The notes under the pieces were generated by a model. It had not been told where the DNA came from and searched no databases. It saw nothing but the letters and a program-made list of their open reading frames with translations. A program made the translations under genes and the position numbers. From positions 1-20,543 of the forward strand of contig BMAT01012378.1 in the NCBI GenBank assembly GCA_019649035.1: a stretch of 20,543 nt of DNA, written 5' to 3'. Each line of letters opens with the position of its first letter. Position 1 is the first letter of the stretch. Positions 9,024 to 16,949 of this stretch are shown piece by piece. Origin of the DNA: Elysia marginata. Taxonomy: Eukaryota > Mollusca > Gastropoda > Plakobranchidae.

Positions 9024-10081
9024 AAAAAAAAAGAAAACGTGTAAGACACTTACATAAATACGGACAGGATTAACAATAATAGAAAAGCAATAATATTATT
9101 ATAAATAAAAAATATAAAATATGAATGATGAGATAAAAAACAAAAAATGATTACCTAGAAATCTAGATATAAATCTATTTGCAGGATAAAAAATAAGAAA
9201 AAAGGAAAAAAAGGGGAAAGGGGGAGGGGGAAGGGGTACTAGTGGGAAGGGGCCTGAGGATCCACGAAAATTGTAACTTAATTACATAGTGAAAGAAATT
9301 TAAAGTATCAAAAACTATCAATGAAAAACGAGAATTATTTACAAAAAATAAAAATGTATTGATCTAGACCTATCTGGAATGAAAAAGACAGATAAAGAAC
9401 AACTTATCTTTTTTTAGCGCAGATCTTGTAAACAAGGAGGCACAAACGCATCAAGATGAGAAACATAGTAGAGAAGTGGCGCAAAACTCGTAGGAAAATT
9501 CAATTTTGACGCATGGCTGAAGAGTGTGCAATAACAAAAGTTTGAGACTAAAATAGACCCTCATAGTATTTCAGACTAGAGGATGAACTAAATCGAGAGA
9601 AGTGCTAAGTAGTCCTACCGTGAAGAAAGTACAAAGCAAAAAATCTATACCTATGAGCAATGAAAGGAAAGAGAGAATAGACGGTTTACAAACACAAGTA
9701 AAGGGGTAAAACCATAATGAAGATATTGATAAACTTACCATACCAAGAGCTTAGCATACAACCGACAAAAAAGACAAGGACAAAAGAGGAGAAAAAAGTA
9801 AATATAGAGTAAGTTAGGAAAAAGTCTACTCCACGAAAGAGACAATGGATACTTAGGAGGAAAACAAGCAAATAATCAAGAAAGAATGCAGCAACAAAGG
9901 GTTCAAATTTGGCAGTAGAAGGCCACAATTAGAAAGACCTGGATGGTGAAAAAAGATATTAATTATAGCTCCGGCCTAACTTTAAAAAAATAAAGAAATA
10001 GAAACTTGAAAGTAAAGCAATGATACTTCTTGTAATACTGCTTACCAGCAACGATTTATTTGTGGGGAAAAATATGTTGAA

Positions 10082-10608
10082 CATTCATACTCTCAGGTGC
10101 TTAAGTACCCAGAACTCATAAATAAGCCTTTGCTCACAATCAAAGCGTGACTTGACACCACCTCTCGAAGAACGCGAACCTAGTACCTCCATGTCAGTAC
10201 AGCCTTGGTGGCCAGAAGCGCAAAAATGTAGAGAGACGGGTTTGTGAACCCCTTTTTGTACATCGCGCAAATGTTTGCTAAATCGTGTCGCCAGATTGCG
10301 GCCAGTTTCACCAATATACCATGTCACATCTTTTACAGACAATAGCATCTATATAAGGTTGCGACTAGTGCAGGTAAATGAGTCAGCAATCGTGAAAACA
10401 CAAGGAGGCGTGTTGATTTCACTAGATTGTGACACATAAGTACATGTACAAGTTTTACACCTAGGTCTCCTGCAAGGTCGGGTTCCTGAGTCATGAGACG
10501 CGGAGATCCAACTACGAACCAGCATGTCGCGAATGTTTTTCGCTCTTCTGTACACAACAAGAGGAGGCTCATCAAAAACCTCACGAACATCGGGGTCAGA
10601 TAGAAGGT
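10082..10608 (-). pseudogene. GIY-YIG endonuclease remnant of a Penelope-like element
   Basis: The minus strand reads DLLSDPDVREVFDEPPLVVY, then RRAKNIRDMLVRSW, a Cys cluster (CRRPRCKTCTC), FTIADSFTCTSRNLI, then a disrupted IVCKRCDM block. It continues with YIGETGRNLATRFSKHLRDV, HFCASGHQG, and CEQRLIYEFWVL before a stop. This is the connector and GIY-YIG nuclease of a Penelope-like element. The YIG Tyr, the downstream Arg and the late Glu are all visible. A 2-nt gain after NLI (near 10350) and a compensating 2-nt loss before YIG (near 10315) put the IVCKRCDM block out of frame and create a TAG. The family is different from the element at 4481-6110, which lacks YIGETGR. Confidence 0.85.
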
Positions 10609-10702
10609 CTGATGAAGGCGTAAAGGCGACAGCTCACTTGTTTTACATATATATTTTTAGAGCTAAAACATATACCTTGTAACTTTAAAAAAATTGACTT
10701 GC
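10607..10702. repeat. Right inverted terminal repeat of the Penelope-like remnant
   Basis: This is the inverted counterpart of 8937-9023. On the + strand it has CTGATGA at 10609-10615, GACA at 10628-10631, AGCTC at 10631-10635 and GAGCT at 10660-10664, which gives a hammerhead-like layout (see findings). Confidence 0.88.
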
Positions 10703-10738
10703 TTATCCACACAGCTCTACTGCGACTCCTGTTCAATT

Positions 10739-10814
10739 TAGTAGTAGTTAGCAGTAGTAATAGAAGTAGTATTAGTACTTTAGTAGTAGTACTAGTAGCA
10801 GTAGTAGTACGGTT

Positions 10815-10850
<36 letters not shown>

Positions 10851-10904
10851 CTTAGTAGTAGTAGGCTAGTGGTGGTAGTAGTAGTAGCAGCAGCAGAAGC
10901 AGTT
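10739..10904. repeat. (TAG)n microsatellite, right block
   Basis: This is an interrupted TAG/AGT repeat passing into CAG-like units at its right end. It is separated from the Penelope-like terminus by 36 bp of unique sequence. It is probably the same ancestral repeat as 8816-8936, split by the insertion. Confidence 0.95.
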
Positions 10905-11904
10905 AGTGAGTGGTATAGTGTTGCTGTTATCACAATAATCCATCTATAACTAATAAGCTAAATTAGGTTTTCTAATTCTAACAACACCATCACTAATCAT
11001 CATCAACTGCAAGCCATCTACACTGAACAGCAGCAACGGAAATAACAACAATTACTGCTACTGCTACTAGATTTACTACTACTTAAAATGTATGACCTAC
11101 TTGCTTCAATGAAAAGAGACTCAATAATTTAAGCTTTTGTTGATAACTAGATCTAGAATCTAGCCTTGCAGCTAAAAACCAAGCCGTGCATTAAAATCAA
11201 GTTTCACTTTCATGGAAGCAGACATGTTGCAAAGTAAATGTAAACAAAACAAAATTAAATTGTGGATCCGGTTGGCAAAACCTGAAACGATGTAGAAGCA
11301 GTGATATTCTATAGTTAGCTATGGTTAGATCTAGTATATCACTGTGTAGAAGATGATCGGCGACATTCACGAAACAAAACTCGTGTTTCCAACCATCTTG
11401 CAGACTTACACGCAACATGAAGACCAAGAACGGGCCATGATCTGCGGTATATTTTGTAAGGCTAATCTTCGTCAGGGTTCAAACTATGTGTACATAGAGT
11501 TGTAACATTGTTTCAAATGGCTAGTGCGTTTTAAAAGTAAGGTACCCGTAATCTAATAACTTTTTTTTATGTTTTGTTTATAATATAATGCTCTGGGTTT
11601 TTCATGCATGGGACATTAAAATTTTCTTCTTTTTTTAACTACTGCACCTTCAGGCTTTACTTGAGCGTCTTTGGACAGGTCTGGTTTAGGCTATGCTACT
11701 CTGTTTCCAATTCGCTACATCGTAACACATCCCGACGATATGATTGTGTTTGTGCTTCTCTAAGACTCGGTGGCCGTTGATAATGATGGCTTTAAACGTG
11801 TGTTTTAAATGTTGGTCTCGCAGATATTGTCATGAGCCGTCGCATTGTCATGAGCATGCTATTGGTTTTGTGGTACTTGTTAATATGACATCTGGGTTTT
11901 CTTA
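10905..11904. other. About 1 kb without a recognised gene
   Basis: The stretch includes a short reverse-complement TAG-like patch (about 11053-11085). A 76-codon minus-strand frame near 11197-11427 has no family motifs and a composition expected by chance. A gt donor-like site on the minus strand near 11408 is not enough to call an exon. Confidence 0.5.
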
Positions 11905-11910
11905 GTTGTT

Positions 11911-11943
<33 letters not shown>

Positions 11944-12056
11944 CTTCTTCTTCTTCTTCTTCTTCTTCTTCTTCTTCTTCTTCTTTTGTTGTTGTTACTG
12001 TTGCTGTTCTTGTTCTTGTTGTTGTCGTGGTTATTATTTTTGTTGTTGTTGTTTTT
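11905..12056. repeat. Compound (GTT)n(CTT)n microsatellite
   Basis: Pure GTT units are followed by about 14 CTT units and then degenerate GTT/GTC units. The leucine/phenylalanine frame across it is an artefact of the repeat. Confidence 0.97.
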
Positions 12057-12343
12057 TCCCTCCTTCTTCGTTTTCTTATCTGCCTCCTTCCATTTCTTTA
12101 TCTCCTTTTCTGCAGGCCTAGAACCTTCTTAGCAAGTTCACAGTTATAGGCTCTATCTCCAAATGTATCATGTGTTGTTTGACTCTGTCCTTCAGCTGGT
12201 TTTCAAATTTTTAATGGATGACCACAATCTAGATTGTCGTGTACCACCTCTTTCCTTTTTATTCAAACCTAAACTAAGGACCGGCAATCAGGACACTCAT
12301 CTGTTATCAAAGAGTTAAGTCTATCACTGCATTGAAATAATTA

Positions 12344-12344
<1 letters not shown>

Positions 12345-12389
<45 letters not shown>

Positions 12390-12420
12390 TTAGCTCTCTC
12401 TGTCTCTCTTGCTCTTTCTT
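12345..12420. repeat. (CT)n microsatellite
   Basis: Perfect CT dinucleotides run to about 12380, then become imperfect with T and G interruptions. The adjacent + strand open frame downstream is compositional. Confidence 0.95.
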
Positions 12421-13359
12421 TCTTGTTCCTTTTTTTTCTCTTCACCTGTTATCCCGCTCGTTTTCTACGACTCTTTTCAACACACATATGTCTTTCCCTC
12501 AACGATAACATGGCCCTTAGTAGATCTTTATTATAGATCCTGCTGGGAACGTATTTCATCAACTGTTGTCCACCTCTTTCATATGTCTCCAAATAAGCAT
12601 TTTCGGGAAACTTAGGGGACATTAAACTTATAGAAGAAACTTCTTACATAGTTCTACTTGCCTACACTTTAGCAGCCCCAGCTTGTCGGCATTACGAAAC
12701 CGGCAGCAAAACTGAAACTTAATATCCACAATCAATTCATTTGCATCTCATTACGGTAACAATATTATTTTACCAATGCGGCCCATTGTATTTTACTTTC
12801 AGCTTGGTAGTTGTTTTTTTTTTTTTATCTAATAGAACATTTTAGGGCTGTCCTCACCTGCGACGCAATCCTGGAAAGTATACTTTACTAACTGTGTAGG
12901 CTACTGAGGGTTTGCTAAGCTCTGTTTACATACGTGAATTGGTTGTCTGTACGGTATTATTGCACTTCAACAAGGGAGCTGCCGCACATCGATTTTAAAA
13001 GCACAGTTTTATAAAAAGCATCTAAGACATTGTGTCACGGTTTCAAAATTATTTTTTTTCATCTTGAAAAAAAATTAAAGCAGCTTTGAAGAGAAAAAAG
13101 CGGCGTCGGAGATTCAATTGTAGAGATACTTTATATGTTTATTTCGAAGCCACTTTGTCACTTCAAAACATTCAAATTCAAAGGGAGATAAGTGGTCGTG
13201 TGGACTATATTGTGGGTATGTTTTTTTTATATATATACAATTCTTAGATTCTCGTTTTTTTCCCCGAGAATAGCATATGTACAGATTTTTTTAATAAACA
13301 AAAAATCGGAAAACAAAGTAGAAAAATCTCAGCGAATGATCTGTAGAGCTCAATAGTCC

Positions 13360-13360
<1 letters not shown>
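12421..13360. other. About 0.9 kb without a recognised gene
   Basis: This is AT-rich sequence with several T-runs (for example near 12813 and 13221) and a short (TA)n near 13230. I see no exon pair, RNA gene or element. Confidence 0.5.

Positions 13361-13403
<43 letters not shown>
13361..13403. repeat. (AAT)n, the ATT tail of the LINE
   Basis: About 14 AAT units abut the 3' terminus of the LINE, so on the minus strand they form its (ATT)n tail. Confidence 0.9.
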
Positions 13404-13405
<2 letters not shown>

Positions 13406-13444
13406 TAACGGCTTTTTATATAGCGCCTATTCCAACAGGTGTTA

Positions 13445-13585
13445 GCTCTAGGCGCTTTACATACATACTTTCAATTACATACTTCGGTACACTCTCACAA
13501 CAAAACATAAGTTTGCTCCAGGTGCTTTACATACGTACTTTCAAGCATACTTAGGTACATGTGTACAGCAGATTAAAATCATTTA
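13445..13585. repeat. Tandem duplication in the LINE 3' UTR
   Basis: Two copies about 70 bp apart begin gctctaggcgctttacatac (13445) and gctccaggtgctttacatac (13515). They stay alike through actttcaa and a tac.t.ggtac segment. The first copy overlaps the 3' terminal tail shared with the SINE. Confidence 0.85.
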
Positions 13586-13628
13586 AAGAAAAAGAAAAAG
13601 TTATTTAACTAACATAATCAGTGGGGAC

Positions 13629-15000
13629 CTACTTCATATACTTCTGGAAAAGATGCGTCTTTAGAACCTTTTTGAAATGATCTAAACTTGTTGTTTGTCT
13701 TAATTCTTCAGGGATTTTATTCCAAGTAGATGGACCCGAGAAAGAAAAAGCTCTCTCTCCGTAACCCTTCAAATGCACTCTAGGAATTGATAATTTATTC
13801 GTAGTACTAGATCTTAATGATCTTGATGGTGTATAAGGAACCAACAAATCAGAGATATATGATGGAAAATCACTGTTCATGCTTTTGAAACAAATAACTG
13901 CGAGTTAATACTCAAATCTGGCTTTGATGGGCAGCCAGTGCAATTCATGCAATAGTGGAGTTATATGTTCACGTTTTGTTTTCTTAAGAACTAGCCTGGC
14001 GGTATTGTTTTGTATGCACTGCAGTCTACGCAGCTTGTCATTGCTTAAACCAGCAAGCAATGAATTACAATAATCTAGCCGTGACAAGATGAAAGCTGAT
14101 GCTAGTGTTGAGGTTTCCTTTACACCCAGATAGCTTCTTAGTTGTCCTAGTCTTCTGAGTTCAAGATAGGTAGTCTTACAAATGTAATTGATGTGACCAT
14201 CCATTGACAAATCATCATCTAAAATTACACCTAGGTTTTTAGCCTTTTTTGAAAAATCAATCATGTCATTCCCTACACAAATATGATCAGTGTCCATTGA
14301 ATTTAGCTTCTTGGATGTAGAGATAGGTATAATTTCTGTCTTATCATCATTCATCATGAGTTTATTAGGTGTCATCCATGCCTTAATAGCGTCAATACAG
14401 GATTCTACATCACCAATAAGACCAGCGATTTCAGATGGTTTAGCAGATTTGTAAAGCTGAGTATCGTCGGCATACATATGGAATGGAATTTTATGTTGCC
14501 TAATGACATTGCCTAAAGGAAAGGTGTACTTGGTATATAAAACAGGCCCTAGAACTGAGCCCTGCGGGACAGCAAATTCTAATGGAGTATGAACAGACCT
14601 ATTGCCTTTAGCAATCACAAAATATTGGTGATCCGTCAAATAAGATGTAAACCATTTCAAGACGGTACCTGACAGTCCAAATGATATAGATAACCGCTTC
14701 AGCATTATTTCATGATCCAACGTGTCAAACGCTGCCGACAGGTCTATGAGAGAAAGAATGGATATCATACCCTCATCAGCCGCATTCAGCAGGTCATTAG
14801 TGATTCGGAGTAAAGCCGTCTCAGTACAATGACCTGCCTTATAAGCTGATTGGAAAGGTTCAATCAGGTTATTCTTCTCTAGGTGGAGCTTTCATTGTTC
14901 AAGAACAATTTTTTACAAAATTTTTGAAATAAATGGGAGATTAGAAACAGGTCTCAAGTTTTTCAAAATGTTAGGATCTAGGTCATAATCATCAATCATT
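13629..15000 (-). pseudogene. LINE reverse transcriptase polyprotein, C-terminal half, three nonsense codons
   Basis: It retains the RT palm motifs. These are LIDLSAAFD (motif A, catalytic Asp), VPQGSVLGPVLY (motif B), and YADD at about 14474-14463 (motif C, catalytic Asp pair). The thumb/C-terminal segments LSRLDYCNSLLAGL, LHELHWLPIKARFEY and GERAFSFSGPSTWNKIPEEL follow. All lie in one frame, broken only by substitutions: a TAA after SKIL and a TGA after VLEQ (both near 14880-14915), and a TAA at 13905-13907 after RFEY, where the family usually has Lys. The reading frame resumes immediately after each. With no frameshift visible over 1.3 kb, the insertion looks fairly recent. The protein would catalyse target-primed reverse transcription, but this copy cannot. 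Confidence 0.9.
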
Positions 15001-15015
15001 TGGCTAGGCAAGCCT

Positions 15016-16271
15016 TCGCTCAAACCCTTCGCCTGTCAGGCAGGGAACAAGCATTCTCCTAGAGTCTTATCAAGGGGATCGATGCTTTTTTTTCTTTTGG
15101 CACATCCATGCTATATATATTTTGCTATAAACATGAAAAAAAACTTCAGCTTGTGAATCACGCACATGTAGTATAATGGTGGGAAAATCATTGAAATAGC
15201 AACAGCGAAGGGTTTAAGAACCCGTGACTGTGTTCATACATTGCAAAATACATGTACAGTGATTTTTCTAGAACAAGTGATTCTGCGAAAGTTTGTTGCT
15301 TTATTGTTATCACGTCTCATAAATAATAAGATAAAAATCTATAGCTTATATTGCATTGTGAGGCACTGTGTACTACTGTGTTATAACAATTATGAAGTTT
15401 TTTAATGTGGGATACGATAGCATTGAGAACTACTGGTCTAGCTAAAAGTCAACATTACATACCAATGCTCGCAGGTGAAAATCAGGCACAACATAATTCA
15501 AAACCTTTATTAGTTTGAATTATGTCTAAAAACGTGGTAATTTGAAATTTCCAAGGAGATAGGGGGACAATGTGAAATAATAAGAATGATGAACTGGTAA
15601 TGATAAGAATAATGAAATAGTGACAATATATAATTATTGCTATTGCTATGACATCAGTACAGGCCTAATTGATGACGTCTGTTGTAGGCTACCTTTTTAT
15701 AGAGAGGTGTAGAAATGGTACTGCAGTTCAGTCTTTTATATTTTTACTGTGAATACAATTTCATTTCAACAAAGTAATAACTTTAACTTTAATACATTTA
15801 TTGTAATAAAAATAATGACAATGTTATTAACGGACACAAAAGGAAGTGGTGATATATTTGAAAAAAAATAATACCTTTCCTTTCTAGAAATTGCTAAGGT
15901 GCGTAATGTGCCATAGCAGCATTCCTAACATTGTCATCATCGTGACTATAACCTATCTCATCGTATTAGTTTTAGCATATCACCAGCATCTACTTATCCT
16001 TTGTCTTTTACAAACTCATTAAATTTTTGTTACATATATTTTATTCATCATTATACATCGATAGTAATAATCATATTAGTGCAGGCAAAACCTTATTCTA
16101 ATACAATGCAGTGGTCACAGAGTTGGCCCAATCCTAGCACATGTCTGGTCTTTAAAACAGCCCATTAAAAATTGATAATTTAATAATATAGTCAATAATA
16201 AAAATGATAACAAATCTAACAATAATAATACTCCTAACATATCGAATAATTTTGTATTTTTGCTTTAAAAA
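15016..16271. other. About 1.25 kb without a recognised gene
   Basis: The sequence is AT-rich, with short AAT and ATAATA patches near 16060 and 16185-16225. I see no coding blocks, terminal repeats or RNA gene. Confidence 0.5.
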
Positions 16272-16519
16272 GTAAAGAGCGTTTTAATATACCGCCTAAT
16301 CCACTAATATGGCTCTAAGCGCTTTACATGGGTTTCCCAACAGGCCATTATCAACCAACTTACATTCTGAACTCTCAGAGGAGCAGCTAATAAAGCGCAC
16401 CCCCACCTTAGTACTCTGACAATATCTTCCACTGCCTACAGTGCGGAGAAGAAAATGTGTGTAAATAGCCTTTTTCGAGGACAAAACGTCGACCTGCCGA
16501 AAGGCAGGACTTGAACCCC
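16272..16519 (-). mobile_element. SINE with a LINE-like 3' tail, 5' end lost
   Basis: On the minus strand the element starts with a perfect tRNA-type B box, GGTTCAAGTCC (16517-16507). It continues with a body containing GGCAGTGGAAGATATTG and ends in a 3' tail (16329-16272) nearly the same as that of the LINE at 13404-13463. Shared are ATGTAAAGCGC, TAGAGC, TAGGCG and TATAT followed by AAAA. The A box, expected ~40 nt upstream, would fall in the TCTG/CT microsatellite, so the head is truncated or overwritten. The GGCAGTGGAAGA motif also occurs in the SINE at 2861-3160, hinting at a related body. Confidence 0.75.
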
Positions 16520-16523
16520 TCTG

Positions 16524-16571
16524 TCCGTCTTCCTGTCTCTCTTTCTGTCTGTCTGTCTGTCTGTCTGTCTG

Positions 16572-16621
<50 letters not shown>

Positions 16622-16656
16622 CGCTGTTGCTCTCTCTCTCTTTCTCTCTCTCTCTT
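16524..16656. repeat. (TCTG)n(CT)n compound microsatellite
   Basis: TCTG units (about 16544-16572) pass into about 23 CT units (16573-16618) and then imperfect CT to 16656. A 136-codon serine/leucine-rich frame here is produced by the repeat and is not a gene. Confidence 0.96.
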
Positions 16657-16918
16657 AATACTTTTCTGCCTGTCCCAACACTCTTTCCATTTTAGCCTGT
16701 CTTTAGTTTTCCTCTCGCTTTCCCTTCAACTATCCCACCTCCCTCAACCTCTTTTCTCTCAAACTTCTAAATGTTTACCTCTTTTTTCAATACCCATACA
16801 TCTCTCTCCCTCTCTCTATTTCGCCGTTCTCATTATTCTCTATAGCTTTCTTTCTATTTTTTACTCTTACTTTTGCGACAATGTTGGCCTAGAAAATTCT
16901 TTGCAAAAGAATTATTGC

Positions 16919-16946
16919 TAAGGCCTTTTTTGAACTAAAGGCCTTA
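16919..16946. repeat. Perfect 10-bp inverted repeat
   Basis: TAAGGCCTTT and AAAGGCCTTA are separated by 8 nt. It could form a hairpin, but it has no associated gene. Confidence 0.85.
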
Positions 16947-16949
16947 AAA

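Larger units (their letters stand above)
8937..10702 (-). mobile_element. Penelope-like element remnant with inverted terminal repeats
   Basis: The ends 8937-9023 and 10607-10702 are inverted copies of one ~90-bp sequence. Shared landmarks are GCAAGTC at the outer edge, TTTTAGCTCTAAAAATAT, ACAAGTGAGCTGTCG, and CTTTACGCCTT at the inner edge. The right end runs straight into a GIY-YIG coding remnant (10608-10082, minus). Everything 5' of it, including the reverse transcriptase, is missing. The 9024-10080 part looks like a long 3' untranslated region with a pyrimidine-rich (minus) tract at 9185-9250. TAG microsatellite lies just outside both ends. Terminal repeats in inverted or direct orientation are known for Penelope-like elements. 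Overall this is a truncated, non-autonomous copy. Confidence 0.8.
13404..15010 (-). mobile_element. L2/CR1-group non-LTR retrotransposon, 5'-truncated
   Basis: The minus strand carries a reverse transcriptase from just before motif 1 (ILKNLRPVSNLPFISKIL) to the polyprotein end, then a ~220-bp 3' UTR and an (ATT)n tail. The endonuclease half and any ORF1 are missing, so this is a 5'-truncated insertion with its 5' edge around 15000-15015. The 3' terminal ~55 bp is shared with the SINE at 16272-16519. The clade is assigned from remembered motifs (YADDTQLY, LDYCNSLL, LHWLPI), which are typical of the CR1/L2 group. Confidence 0.88.

Noticed and set aside
9686-9928. 80-codon minus-strand hydrophobic frame
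   Set aside because: It lies in the A-rich 3' part of the Penelope-like remnant, with no recognisable domain.
8795-11090. Inverted TAG/CTA patches around the TAG repeats as a large palindrome
   Set aside because: The patches at 8795 and 11053 are short and simple-sequence. Chance orientation within a trinucleotide-rich area explains them.
11906-12121. 71-codon frame of Leu, Phe and Cys runs
   Set aside because: It is a translation of the GTT/CTT repeat only.
16511-16921. 136-codon + strand open frame rich in S and L
   Set aside because: It is generated by the TCTG/CT microsatellite and pyrimidine-rich flank.
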